DNA from: S015-6 sp964479535 | GTDB taxonomy: Bacteria > Desulfobacterota > DSWW01 | Assembly (NCBI GenBank): GCA_964479535.1 | Contig: CAYZMM010000011.1 | Location: 62,001 to 126,000, forward strand | Reading direction: 5' to 3' | DNA: 64,000 nucleotides | In this document: positions 48,023 through 56,947 of the stretch, one piece after another | Numbering within the stretch: position 1 is the first letter of the stretch | How the letters are laid out: each line of letters opens with the position of its first letter | Translations under genes and position numbers: made by a program | Notes under the pieces: generated by a model | What the model was told of the DNA's origin: nothing | What the model saw: the letters and a program-made list of their open reading frames with translations, nothing else | The model's database searches: none

Positions 48023-49393
48023 ATGAACAAGTCGATCAATCCCTTGCGCATTCTGGAGAACATTCCGGAAGGGGTGTTTGCCATCAGCCGGGATTGCCGG
48101 ATCACCTACTTCAACCAGAAGGCGGAGGAGATCACGGGCTACAGCCGGGAACAGGCCCTGGGAAAGACCTGTCACGAAGTGTTTCGTCCGGAGATCTGCC
48201 AGTCCACCTGTTCCATCAAGCAGTCCATGGCCACGGGAAAGGAGTCCTTCGATCAGCAGGTCAATGTATTGAACCGGTTCAACCGGCCCCTGTCGATCCG
48301 CATCCAGACCTCCCCCCTTCGAGACGAAGGGGGCAGCATCGTGGGGGGACTGCAGACCTTTCACGTGATCGATCGTCCCGACGGGGACATACACAGGGAG
48401 CTGGTCCTCTTCGAGCTCAGAAAGAAGATGGGAAGGGACCGAAGGCTTTCGAGGATCTTCGAGATCCTGCCCGATCTGGCCGAGAGCGGCGCCCCGGTTC
48501 TGCTCCAGGGGGAGCCGGGCACCGGCAAGAAGCTCCTGGCGGGGGCGATTCACAGGCTCAGCGGCAGGGCTCTGGGCCCCTTCTTCTCTGTCTCCTGCAG
48601 GCAGAAGTCCGTGGAAGAGCTGACCGCTGAGATCCTCGGGCCGAATTTCGACATGGCAGGGGATGCGGCCCCGGAGGAAAGAGGAATCCTGGAAAAGGCG
48701 CACGGCGGCACGGTCTTTCTCGACGGGATCGAGGCCCTGCCCTACTCCCTGCAGGTGAGTATCTTCCGGGCCATGGAAGAGGGCGTCTACATGCCGGTCG
48801 GCGCCGCCACAACGCTGAACTCGGACATTCGGCTGATCGCATCGACCGAAAGCGACCTCGAGGAAAAGGTCAAGGAGGGGACGTTCCGGGAGAACCTCTT
48901 CTACTGTTTGAACGTGTTCAAGATCCATGTGCCGCCCCTGCGGGACCGGAAGGAGGACATTCCCCTGCTTTCGAGGGACATCGTCTGGCACCTGGGCCTG
49001 GAGGACGGCAAGGAGGTCCGAGACATCGACGAGTCCGCGCTCCGACTTCTGCAGAGCCATGCCTTCCCGAACAACCTGAACGAGCTGAACGCCGTCCTGG
49101 AGAGGGCCTATGGTTCGACCCGAAAGGCCTCCCTGACGGCAGCGGACCTGAGGCCCTGGCTGACGTCGCGCGAGGCCTCCCCGGGGGAAGAGGGCCAGCC
49201 TTCGGAGCAGGGACCCCGCAATGAAGGAAGAGAAGAGAGAGAGGCCATCCTCGAGGCACTCATGCGAAACCATTGGAGCCGCAAGCGGGCCGCGCAGGAA
49301 CTCGGAATGGATCGAACCACCCTCTGGCGAAAGATGAAGCGAATGGGGATTCAGCCCGCGGTTCCGGGCAATCCCAAGGCGGAGTCTTCATAG
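48023..49393 (+). CDS. Degenerate sigma-54 activator paralogue (pseudo-EBP)
   Basis: A 456-residue protein with PAS, AAA+ and Fis parts, like its upstream neighbour, but with key residues lost. The PAS (~8-120) has NIPEGVFAISRDCRITYFNQ and cysteines (EICQSTC). Walker A is GEPGTGKK, Walker B is FLDG where FLDE is expected, the GAFTGA loop is absent (ILGPNFDMAGD replaces it), and the arginine finger YYR becomes FYC. The Fis domain is intact (NHWSRKRAAQELGMDRTTLW). It likely binds DNA but cannot hydrolyse ATP normally or touch sigma-54. It may block or tune the intact activator. The frame is open, so this is not a simple pseudogene. Confidence 0.85.
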   Translation: MNKSINPLRILENIPEGVFAISRDCRITYFNQKAEEITGYSREQALGKTCHEVFRPEICQSTCSIKQSMATGKESFDQQVNVLNRFNRPLSIRIQTSPLRDEGGSIVGGLQTFHVIDRPDGDIHRELVLFELRKKMGRDRRLSRIFEILPDLAESGAPVLLQGEPGTGKKLLAGAIHRLSGRALGPFFSVSCRQKSVEELTAEILGPNFDMAGDAAPEERGILEKAHGGTVFLDGIEALPYSLQVSIFRAMEEGVYMPVGAATTLNSDIRLIASTESDLEEKVKEGTFRENLFYCLNVFKIHVPPLRDRKEDIPLLSRDIVWHLGLEDGKEVRDIDESALRLLQSHAFPNNLNELNAVLERAYGSTRKASLTAADLRPWLTSREASPGEEGQPSEQGPRNEGREEREAILEALMRNHWSRKRAAQELGMDRTTLWRKMKRMGIQPAVPGNPKAESS

Positions 49394-49480
49394 CGAGAGA
49401 GATCCTGCCAAGGACGAAACCGTTTTCAGCACCACAAGCCAAGAACCCAATGGGTGCAACAGAAAAGGAGGAAGAACAAG

Positions 49481-50407
49481 ATGCTCTGGCTACAGCTCCT
49501 CGTCTACCTGGCCGTCCTCGTCTTCATCGTGGCCACGGCCGCAAGGATCTGGAAGTACGCAAGCGCTCCCGTACACCTGCGGTGGGAGCTCTACCCGGTG
49601 ACCGCCGATCGCCACAAACCGTACGGCGGCTCCTATTATGAGGAGATGGAGTGGTGGAAGGATCTCCCGAAGAAGAACCTCTTCCACGAGCTGCTCGCCA
49701 TGGGAGAGGAGATCCTGTTCCTGAAGGGCGTGTACGAAAACAACAGGGGCCTCTGGTATGCCTCCTACCCGTTTCACCTGGGCCTCTACATCCTGGTGGG
49801 CCTCCTCGGCCTCCTCGTCGTGGGCGGACTCGCGGAGATGGGCGGGATCACGGTGGCCTTCGGCTCCGCTTCGTTCCTGGGGGTGGCCCTCTACTGCCTG
49901 ACCATGCTCGCCGGGTACGCGGGCCTGACCCTCGCCCTGATCGGCTGCATCGGCCTGGTCGCAAAGAGGCTCCAGGACCCGATGCTGAAATCCATGACCT
50001 CGCCCGCCGACTACTGCAACCTCTTCTACATCCTGACCCTTTTGATCGTCGCCGGGGCGTCCTGGCTCTTCGCAGACCCGACCTTTTCCGTGGCGCGCCA
50101 GATCGCCCGATCGGTCCTGACCTTTCAGCCTTTCCCGGAGACCTCCGGCATCGTCGTGCTCGAGCTGGTCCTCTTCTCCGGCTTTCTCCTCTACATGCCC
50201 TTTACCCGCATGACCCATTTCTTCGCCAAGTACTTCACCTACCATCAGGTGAGGTGGGAGGACGCCCCGAATCTGCCGGGGAGCCCCTGGGAAACGAAAG
50301 TCGGCCAAGTACTGAACTTCGGTGTCAGCTGGCAGGCACCTCACATCCAGACAGGTAAGACCTGGGCGGAAGTCGCAACGGAAATGCCGCAGGAGGAACA
50401 GAAATGA
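49481..50407 (+). CDS. DsrM/NarI-like cytochrome b membrane subunit
   Basis: A 308-residue membrane protein of the NarI/DsrM/HdrE type. Helices: LWLQLLVYLAVLVFIVATAA, YPFHLGLYILVGLLGLLVVG, ALYCLTMLAGYAGLTLALIG, LFYILTLLIVAGASWLFA and VVLELVLFSGFLLYMPFTRM. Heme-ligand histidines are plausible in PFHLGLY (~107) and MTHFFAKYFTYH (~245). A periplasmic loop of about 60 residues after the first helix (LRWELYPVTADRHKPYGG) is unlike DsrM. GGAGG lies 9 nt before the ATG. It overlaps the DsrK-like gene by 4 nt, so it forms a quinone-linked DsrMK-like pair without JOP partners. Confidence 0.85.
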   Translation: MLWLQLLVYLAVLVFIVATAARIWKYASAPVHLRWELYPVTADRHKPYGGSYYEEMEWWKDLPKKNLFHELLAMGEEILFLKGVYENNRGLWYASYPFHLGLYILVGLLGLLVVGGLAEMGGITVAFGSASFLGVALYCLTMLAGYAGLTLALIGCIGLVAKRLQDPMLKSMTSPADYCNLFYILTLLIVAGASWLFADPTFSVARQIARSVLTFQPFPETSGIVVLELVLFSGFLLYMPFTRMTHFFAKYFTYHQVRWEDAPNLPGSPWETKVGQVLNFGVSWQAPHIQTGKTWAEVATEMPQEEQK

Positions 50408-52014
50408 AATCAAAGCAGGAATCGAAGATAAGCGATCTCTCCAAGCCGGACGTGCAGCTTGCGGAACTGGACGCAAGCGAATTCCTGAAGCTCCCACCGC
50501 CCTACGAGGATTGGGACGACGGCGAGATGCAGCAGCTCACCGACGACCAGAAGACCCGCATCGAGCACGGGCTGGACGGTATCTCGGCCATCGGCCTTGC
50601 CAAGCCGGCGAGCCGGGAAGAGGCGGAGAAGCAGGTCGCCGGCTTTCTCGAGGGCCTGCAGAAGCTGCTCACCAAGGAGGACAACTGGACGTTTCTTCAG
50701 CCCCTGATGCTGTCCATGGAAAACTGCGTGAAGTGCCAGACGTGCAACGATTCCTGTCCGGTCTACACGTCCAGCGGCAAGGAAGAGATCTACCGACCCA
50801 CCTTCCGTGCGGAGGCGCTGCGGCGGATCATCAACAAGTACCTGAAGCCGGGCGGGAAGGTCCTGCCCAAGTTCCGGGGCAACGACATCGAGCTGAACTG
50901 GGAAACCCTCGCACGCCTGGCCGAGCTCTCCTATCGGTGCACCCTGTGCAGGCGATGCGCCCAGACGTGCCCCATCGGCGTGGACAACGGCCTGATGACG
51001 CGGGAGATCCGCAAGCTCTTCAGCCAGCAGCTCGGCATCAATGTGGAAGAGCTTCACGGCTCCGGCACCATCAAGCAGCTCCAGGTGGGATCCTCCACGG
51101 GCATGAACCCGACCGCGCTCATGGACATCATCGAGTTCGCCGAAGAGGACATCCTCGAGCGAACGGGCATGAACATCAAGATCCCCATCGACAAGGAAGG
51201 GGCGGACTACCTGGTCATGCACAACGCCGGGGAGTTCCTCTCCTGGCCGGAGAACCTCCAGGCCTTTGCCATCATCTTCGAGGTGGCGGGCGTGAGCTGG
51301 ACCCTGTCGAGCGAGCAGGTCGGCTACGACTCGGTCAACTACGGCCTCTTCTACGAAGACGTGATGCTCGCCCGCATCGCGCTGAAACACGCACAGATCG
51401 CCAAGGACCTCAAGGTCAAGTCGGTCCTTCAGGGCGAATGCGGCCACGCCCACAAGGCCTTCATGCCCATCGCGGACCGCGTCTTTCCTGCAGAGCTGAA
51501 CATCCCCCGGGAAAGCTGCTTCCCCCTCCTGGAGGATCTGGTCTGCAACGAGAAGATCATGATCGACCCGTCGCGGAACAACTTCCCGGTCACGCTCCAC
51601 GACCCGTGCAACGTGACGCGAAGCATGGGGATCGTGGAGCCCCAGCGCCGGATTCTCAGGAAGATCTGCCCCCAGTTCCGGGAGATGACCCCCCACGGCG
51701 TGAACAACTACTGCTGCGGCGGCGGCAGCGGCTTCGCCATCATGCAGGGCAGCAACTTCCCCGACTGGAGGAACAAGATCTCCGGGCGCAGAAAGTTCAA
51801 GCAGGTCCTCGATGCCTTCCAGGACTGCATCGAGCCGGAAACCCACAAGTACATCTGTGCTCCCTGCTCGAACTGCAAGGGCCAGTTCCGCGACCTCCTC
51901 GGCCACTTTGATGCGTGGGAGAAGTGCAGCCTCCTCTACGGAGGCCTCGTGGAACTGATCGTGAACGCCATGGTGGACGTGAAGGAGCCGTTCATCGAGT
52001 GGGATTTCCACTGA
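50404..52014 (+). CDS. DsrK-like CCG-domain iron-sulfur protein
   Basis: A 536-residue cytoplasmic subunit. [4Fe-4S] motifs CVKCQTCNDSCPVY (~108-121) and CTLCRRCAQTCPIG (~180-193), then the CCG half: GECGHAHKAFMP (~344), TLHDPCNVTRSMG (~398), NYCCGGGSGFAIM (~437) and ICAPCSNCKGQF (~485). An extra 90-residue N-terminus is rich in acidic residues. Its partner is the cytochrome b encoded directly upstream with a 4-nt overlap. It resembles DsrK and TmcB but is clearly a third paralogue. Role inferred: exchange of electrons between menaquinone and a cytoplasmic thiol/disulfide carrier. Confidence 0.88.
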   Translation: MKSKQESKISDLSKPDVQLAELDASEFLKLPPPYEDWDDGEMQQLTDDQKTRIEHGLDGISAIGLAKPASREEAEKQVAGFLEGLQKLLTKEDNWTFLQPLMLSMENCVKCQTCNDSCPVYTSSGKEEIYRPTFRAEALRRIINKYLKPGGKVLPKFRGNDIELNWETLARLAELSYRCTLCRRCAQTCPIGVDNGLMTREIRKLFSQQLGINVEELHGSGTIKQLQVGSSTGMNPTALMDIIEFAEEDILERTGMNIKIPIDKEGADYLVMHNAGEFLSWPENLQAFAIIFEVAGVSWTLSSEQVGYDSVNYGLFYEDVMLARIALKHAQIAKDLKVKSVLQGECGHAHKAFMPIADRVFPAELNIPRESCFPLLEDLVCNEKIMIDPSRNNFPVTLHDPCNVTRSMGIVEPQRRILRKICPQFREMTPHGVNNYCCGGGSGFAIMQGSNFPDWRNKISGRRKFKQVLDAFQDCIEPETHKYICAPCSNCKGQFRDLLGHFDAWEKCSLLYGGLVELIVNAMVDVKEPFIEWDFH

Positions 52015-52050
52015 TCGCATACGTACGAATGTCCTTTGGAGGATTCCGTT

Positions 52051-52908
52051 ATGGCATGGCTTTTTCGCTCCAAGCTGAAACACCCGGATGAACAGGTCCG
52101 CATGGAGGCATTGCAGAAGCTGACCGACCCGGACAAGATCGTCCAGGTCGCCTGTCAGGACGACTCCCCCGCCGTCCGGCTCCAGGCGGTCCGAAAGCTG
52201 ACGGACCCGGGCCACCTGGCGAAGGTGGTCAAAGACGGAGAAGGCCTGGAAGCGCGTGTGCAGGCTGTGGGGCGCATCGAGGACCAGAGGCTTCTCGCCC
52301 AGATCCTGCGGGAAAGGAAGAACAGCGCCATCATGGAGGCGGCCTTCGAGAACCTCACGGATCCAGAGGTCCTCAAGGAGATTGCAGAGAGCGACCAGTA
52401 CAACATCGCCACCAGACGAATCGCCATCGAGAACTTCGCCGACCAGTCCTTCCTCGAGGAGGTCGCCCGGAACGTGACCACCCCCGGGGTGAAGGAGGCG
52501 GCACTGAAGCGGCTCTCCGAAGAGGGGGTTCCGCCTCCGGAGCCGCCCTCGCAAGAGCCGTCCGAGGAGGAGGCCCCGGACCCGGAGCACATCGACGCCA
52601 TCCTCGAGCAATACGGTGCCGACCGAATCGTCGAGGCCATCGGCAAGTTTCGCGGAAGCGAAAAGGCCATTCGCGCCCTGGGGCTCGTTGCCGCAAAGGG
52701 GAGCGAAGCAAGCGAGCGGGCCGTTCACTTCCTGCAAAAGGCCCTGGAACACTCGAATCCGCACATACGCGCGTGCGCGCTGGAGGAGATGGCCGGCGCA
52801 CTCCCGAAGGAGAAGCTCGAACCGATCCTGGAGAACGCTCTCGAGGACCCTGATTCAACCGTACGGGACGCGGCAAACCAGATCCGGTCGAGTGGCGCGA
52901 ACAGTTGA
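52051..52908 (+). CDS. HEAT-repeat protein
   Basis: A 285-residue soluble protein built of HEAT/armadillo-like repeats of about 30 residues: EQVRMEALQKLTDPDKIVQV, PAVRLQAVRKLTDPGHLAKV, EARVQAVGRIEDQRLLAQIL, SAIMEAAFENLTDPEVLKEI and NIATRRIAIENFADQSFLEE in the N-terminal half, a Pro/Glu-rich linker (~160-185), and two more repeats in the C-terminal half. GGAGGA lies 8 nt before the ATG. It sits between the DsrMK-like pair and the receiver gene, 36 nt after the former. Probably a scaffold for the complex or the regulators. Confidence 0.8.
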   Translation: MAWLFRSKLKHPDEQVRMEALQKLTDPDKIVQVACQDDSPAVRLQAVRKLTDPGHLAKVVKDGEGLEARVQAVGRIEDQRLLAQILRERKNSAIMEAAFENLTDPEVLKEIAESDQYNIATRRIAIENFADQSFLEEVARNVTTPGVKEAALKRLSEEGVPPPEPPSQEPSEEEAPDPEHIDAILEQYGADRIVEAIGKFRGSEKAIRALGLVAAKGSEASERAVHFLQKALEHSNPHIRACALEEMAGALPKEKLEPILENALEDPDSTVRDAANQIRSSGANS

Positions 52909-52949
52909 CAATGGACAGTCCGGGCTCCGCAATTGACGGGGAGGAAACG

Positions 52950-53345
52950 ATGGCGAAGCGTATCATGATCATCGACGACGAAAAAGACGTTCGGCTCTAT
53001 CTGAAGACCCTCTTCGAGAAGAACGGCTACGAGACGGATATGGCCCAGGACGGCGATGAGGGTTATCCGAAAACGGTGGCCTACAAGCCGGACCTGATCA
53101 CCCTCGACATTCTCATGCCGAAGCAATCCGGGATTCGGCTCTACACGAAGCTCAAGGAGGACGAGGTGCTCAAGGAGGTCCCCGTGGTGGTGCTCACGGG
53201 GCTGACCCAGTACCAGCAGTTCTACCAGCAGGACTTCCCGGAGGACGAGCTTCCGGACGCCTTCGTGGAGAAGCCCATCCAGCAGGAGGAACTGCTGAAG
53301 ATCGTCCACGGCCTGATCGGCGAGGCGGACGCCCGGGACGACTGA
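52950..53345 (+). CDS. Single-domain response regulator
   Basis: A 131-residue stand-alone receiver. Acidic pocket in IMIIDDEKDVR, phosphoacceptor Asp ~54 in LITLDILMPKQSG, conserved Thr in VVVLTG, and Lys in AFVEKPIQQEE. No output domain. GGGGAGG is 6 nt upstream of the ATG. The triple-PAS kinase follows 81 nt later and is the likely phosphodonor. As I recall, the Desulfovibrio vulgaris tmc locus is also preceded by a PAS kinase and small receivers, so this pairing looks conserved. Confidence 0.9.
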   Translation: MAKRIMIIDDEKDVRLYLKTLFEKNGYETDMAQDGDEGYPKTVAYKPDLITLDILMPKQSGIRLYTKLKEDEVLKEVPVVVLTGLTQYQQFYQQDFPEDELPDAFVEKPIQQEELLKIVHGLIGEADARDD

Positions 53346-53426
53346 GGATTCGGTGTCATCTTGAATCCGGAAAGGCTCCGGAAGCGGGTGTTCTCAGGCG
53401 AACCACGAACGGATGTCTGACCCCAT

Positions 53427-55628
53427 ATGACCGTGAGCAGGCAGTTCCCAAGATCGCTCATTACCACGGCAGCCCCTCTCGCCGGGGCCTTTGCCCTGGT
53501 GTCGGGCTTGGCCGTCCTGTTTCTCTGCATTCTCTTTCCCGGGATCCTCTCCGACCTCAGCCCCTTCCTGCTCTTCTTCTACACCCTTCTGCTTCTGTCC
53601 CTTTCGCTCGCCTTCGGCCTCCTGCTGGCCGTCTACCTCCAGCGACGCTACATGGATCCGCTGCAGGATCTCATTCGAAAGGCACGGGCCTTCTCCAGGG
53701 GAGACGCTGAGGCGGACCTGGAGGAGGAAGAGTCCGGCCTGATCGAGACCCTTGCCGCCTCCTTCGAGGAGATGCAGGCGTGGGCACACCTCAGCATTCA
53801 ACGGGCGAACCGCAACCGAAAGGAGCTGGAACGGCTCTTCGACGTCGTTCCCTGCTACATCACCGTTCAGGATCGAAGCTTCCACATCATACGCAGCAAT
53901 CGCCTGTTCCGGCAGGACTTCGGCGAGGATTACCAGAAGCCCTGCTACGAGCTGTACAAGAACCGGGACAGCGTCTGCCCCGACTGCACGGTCGCAAAGA
54001 CCTTCGAGGACGGACAGGTGCACTCCAACGAAGAGGAGGTGGTCACGCCGGACGGCAAGAAGATCTCGCTCATCGTCTACTCGGCCCCCATCACCGACGA
54101 GGAGGGCAACGTCGTCGCGGTCATGGAGATGTCCACGAACATCTCGGAGGTCAAGAGGTTGCAGCGCGAGCTGGCGACCGAGCGACAGCAGGTCGAGCAG
54201 CTCTTCAACGTGGTCCCCTGCTACATCTCGGTGCACGACAGAGACTTCAACATCATCCGAACCAACGAGATGTTCAGGCGGGACTTCGGCGACCGGTCGG
54301 GCGAGAAGTGCCACCGCGTCTACAAAGGATCCGACAAGGTCTGTCACGACTGCCAGGTACAGAAGACCTTCCGGGACGGGCAGGTGCACTCGAGCGAGGA
54401 GGTGGTGATCACCAAGTCCGGAATGCAGGCGAACGTCATCGTCTACACGGCACCGATCCGTGACCCGGAGGGAAACATCCGGGCCGTCATGGAGATGTCC
54501 ACCAACATCACCGAGGTGAAGCGCCTGCAGAGCGAGCTGGAGGCGCAGCGTCAGCAGGTGGAGCAGCTCTTCAACATGGTCCCCTGCTACATCTCGATTC
54601 ACGACCGGAACTTCAACATCCTGCGGACCAACGAGATGTTCAAACGGGACTTCGGCGACCGGTCGGGCGAGAAGTGCCACCGCGTCTACAAGGGATCCGC
54701 CAAGATCTGCCACGACTGCCCGGTGCAGAAGACCTTCCGGGACGGGCAGGTGCATTCCAGCGAGGAGGTGGTCGTGACCAAGGACGGGAAAGAGGCGAAC
54801 GTCATCGTCTACACCTCTCCGATCCGCGACGAGAACGCCTCCATGTACGCGGTCATGGAGGTGTCGACGAACATCACGGAGGTGAAGCAGCTCCAGAAGG
54901 AGCTGATCCTGATGGGCCAGACCGTGGCCAGCATGGCCCACACGATCAAGAACCTGCTCATGGGGCTCGAAGGCGGCATCTTCGTCGTCAGCACCGCACT
55001 GGAAAAGAAGGACGACGACCTGCTCATGGAGGGATGGGACATGGTCCACCGGAACGTGGACAAGGTCTCCCACATGGTCAAGGACCTTCTCTACTGCGCC
55101 AAGGAGAGGGAGCACCGGTTCAAGGCGGTGGACCCCGCCGGCATCGCCCGGGAGGTGTACGAGCTCTTCGAGGAAAAGGCGAGGAACGACGACATCGAAC
55201 TGAGGCTGGAGGTGGAGGACACGATCCCGGAGGCGGAACTCGATCCGGAGGCGGTGCACAACCTGCTGAGCAACCTCATTTCGAACGCCATCGACGCCTG
55301 CAAGTTCGATTTCTCGAAACGGGAGCACTGGATCCGACTGCGCGCATCTCCGCAGAAGCCCGACCGGGTGGTCTACGAGGTCGCCGACAACGGCAAGGGC
55401 ATTCCGGCCGAGTGGACCGACAAGGTCTTCGACAATTTCTTCTCCACCAAGGGGGACAAGGGAACCGGCCTGGGGCTCCTGGTGGCCCGCAAGGTGGTGC
55501 AGGAACACCACGGAGAGATCAGCTTCACCTCGGAGCCCGACCAGGGGACCACCTTCCGCGTCGCCCTTCCGAGCCGCCAGCCCGAGCCCCCTCCCGAAAA
55601 CGCCGGCGAGGAACCCGTTCTGCACTGA
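53427..55628 (+). CDS. Membrane histidine kinase with three cysteine-bearing PAS domains
   Basis: A 733-residue kinase. Two membrane helices (~15-70: PLAGAFALVSGLAVLFLCIL and LLFFYTLLLLSLSLAFGLLL) with a very short loop, a HAMP-like linker, then three PAS domains (~135-265, 265-390, 390-515). Each has VPCYI, a Cys about 35 residues later (KPCYELYK or EKCHRVYK) and a CXXC: VCPDC, VCHDC, ICHDC. Such cysteine sets suit an iron-sulfur or thiol redox switch. The kinase core has the H box MAHTIKNLLMGLEGG, N box NLLSNLISNAIDACK, DNGKGIP and GTGLGL. PAS 2 and 3 are nearly identical, also in DNA. Neighbours are receiver genes and the Tmc operon. Confidence 0.9.
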   Translation: MTVSRQFPRSLITTAAPLAGAFALVSGLAVLFLCILFPGILSDLSPFLLFFYTLLLLSLSLAFGLLLAVYLQRRYMDPLQDLIRKARAFSRGDAEADLEEEESGLIETLAASFEEMQAWAHLSIQRANRNRKELERLFDVVPCYITVQDRSFHIIRSNRLFRQDFGEDYQKPCYELYKNRDSVCPDCTVAKTFEDGQVHSNEEEVVTPDGKKISLIVYSAPITDEEGNVVAVMEMSTNISEVKRLQRELATERQQVEQLFNVVPCYISVHDRDFNIIRTNEMFRRDFGDRSGEKCHRVYKGSDKVCHDCQVQKTFRDGQVHSSEEVVITKSGMQANVIVYTAPIRDPEGNIRAVMEMSTNITEVKRLQSELEAQRQQVEQLFNMVPCYISIHDRNFNILRTNEMFKRDFGDRSGEKCHRVYKGSAKICHDCPVQKTFRDGQVHSSEEVVVTKDGKEANVIVYTSPIRDENASMYAVMEVSTNITEVKQLQKELILMGQTVASMAHTIKNLLMGLEGGIFVVSTALEKKDDDLLMEGWDMVHRNVDKVSHMVKDLLYCAKEREHRFKAVDPAGIAREVYELFEEKARNDDIELRLEVEDTIPEAELDPEAVHNLLSNLISNAIDACKFDFSKREHWIRLRASPQKPDRVVYEVADNGKGIPAEWTDKVFDNFFSTKGDKGTGLGLLVARKVVQEHHGEISFTSEPDQGTTFRVALPSRQPEPPPENAGEEPVLH

Positions 55629-55668
55629 ACGCGCCTGTTTTAGTCCTGTTTTGGGGACGTGTTTTGGG

Positions 55669-56538
55669 ATGAACCCTTTTCTGGAAACCCCGGAGTTCCT
55701 GGCCGTGGGGCACGTGACCCACGACTTCGTGGAGGGGGGAGGAACACGGCTCGGCGGGGCCGCGCTCTACGCCTCCGTGACGGCGAGGCGGATGGGCAAG
55801 CGGGCGGCTGTCCTGACCTCCTGCGGGGAAGACTACAGGGGACGGGAGGCGATCGGGGACATCACGGCCCGGGTCGTTCCGTCCCACCGGACCTCGAGCT
55901 TCCGGAATACGCACGTGGCGGGCGGCAGGGTTCAGTACGTGTACCAGGAGGCTTCCTCTCTGAGCACGGACGACCTGCCTGCGGGCTGGACCAAGGCGCA
56001 CATCGTGTATCTCTGCCCCGTTCTGCACGAGGTCCCGATGGACATGGCGGAGGCCTTCTCGGAGTCTCTGATCGGTGTTGCGCCCCAGGGGTGGATGCGC
56101 ACCTGGGATGCGGCAGGAAGGATCCGGAGCCGCAGATGGGAGGGCTTCGAGCGTCTCCTGGATCGCGCCGAGCTGGTCATCGTGAGCGAGGAGGACCTGG
56201 GCGGTGAAGGAGGCCTGGTGGATGCCTTCCGGCGGCGTGCCCCCATCGTCGTCGTGACGCAGGCTGCGAGGGGGGCGGTCCTCTTCGCCGGAACCCGCAC
56301 ACTCACGATGGGCGCCCACGCCGCACGGGAGAAGGACCCGACCGGGGCGGGCGACTGCTTCGGTGCGGCCTTTCTGATTCGTTACGCCGAGACGGGAAGC
56401 ATCGAGGAGGCGGGCCGGTTCGCCTCGTGCGTGGGCGCCTGCGTGGTCGAGCAAGACGGAATCGAGGGGATTCCCACGCGCGAAGCCGTCGAAGGCCGTT
56501 TGCGAAAGGAGCAGATTCCCTGCGAATGGAAGACGTAG
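55669..56538 (+). CDS. PfkB-family sugar/nucleoside kinase
   Basis: A 289-residue ribokinase-fold protein. N-terminal FLAVGHVTHDFVE and RLGGAALYASVTARRMGKRA match the PfkB first signature (G-G-A..N-A-A), and DPTGAGDCFGAAFLIRYAET (~222-241) is the second signature with the catalytic Asp in GAGD. A NEED-like VSEEDLGGEG occurs near 175. The ATG start has only a weak ribosome site; a TTG upstream is possible. The substrate is not predictable. It lies at the end of the plus-strand block and convergent with the receiver gene at 56567. Confidence 0.88.
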   Translation: MNPFLETPEFLAVGHVTHDFVEGGGTRLGGAALYASVTARRMGKRAAVLTSCGEDYRGREAIGDITARVVPSHRTSSFRNTHVAGGRVQYVYQEASSLSTDDLPAGWTKAHIVYLCPVLHEVPMDMAEAFSESLIGVAPQGWMRTWDAAGRIRSRRWEGFERLLDRAELVIVSEEDLGGEGGLVDAFRRRAPIVVVTQAARGAVLFAGTRTLTMGAHAAREKDPTGAGDCFGAAFLIRYAETGSIEEAGRFASCVGACVVEQDGIEGIPTREAVEGRLRKEQIPCEWKT

Positions 56539-56566
56539 TCCGCAGCGAGCCCGCGAAGGGAGGCGT

Positions 56567-56920
56567 CTACCCGAGCAGGGACTTGACGGTTTTCAGGAAC
56601 TCTTCCCTGTCGACAGGCTTCTCGAAGACCGCGTCCGGTTCCGGAACCGCCAGGTGCCGGCCCGCCATGCCGCTCACCACGATGATGGGAATGTCCTTGA
56701 CCGAGTCCTTCTTCTTGATCTTCCGGTAGAAGCGGACCCCTGTCTCCTTCGGCATCATGATGTCCAGGCTGATCAGGTCGGGCGGGTCCTTTTCGACGAT
56801 CGCCATGGCCTCGTCCCCATCCGAAGCCAGGACGACCTCGTAGCCCCCGGTCTTGAGCAGGGTTTCGAGGTATTTCCTCACATCCGCTTCATCATCAACA
56901 ACAAGGATCTTGTGTGCCAT
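56567..56920 (-). CDS. Single-domain response regulator at the end of the tmc operon
   Basis: A 117-residue receiver: ILVVDDEADVRKYLETLL, phosphoacceptor Asp53 in LISLDIMMPKETG, VVSGMAG and FEKPVDREEFL. It is similar to the receiver at 52950 in sequence (LDI-MPK, KPV/I), so the two are paralogues and both could be served by the kinase at 53427. It follows tmcA by 27 nt on the minus strand and is the last gene of that operon. Confidence 0.9.
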   Translation of the reverse strand: MAHKILVVDDEADVRKYLETLLKTGGYEVVLASDGDEAMAIVEKDPPDLISLDIMMPKETGVRFYRKIKKKDSVKDIPIIVVSGMAGRHLAVPEPDAVFEKPVDREEFLKTVKSLLG

Positions 56921-56947
56921 AAAGATACCCTCCCTTCCGGATCCATT

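Noticed and set aside
49394..49480. Sigma-54 -24/-12 promoter in front of the DsrMK-like operon
   Set aside because: No GG-N10-GC match of acceptable quality was found, despite the sigma-54 regulators upstream.
54180..54900. Assembly artefact producing a duplicated PAS domain
   Set aside because: PAS 2 and 3 are very similar but carry scattered synonymous and amino-acid differences, and the frame is intact, so a real duplication is more likely.
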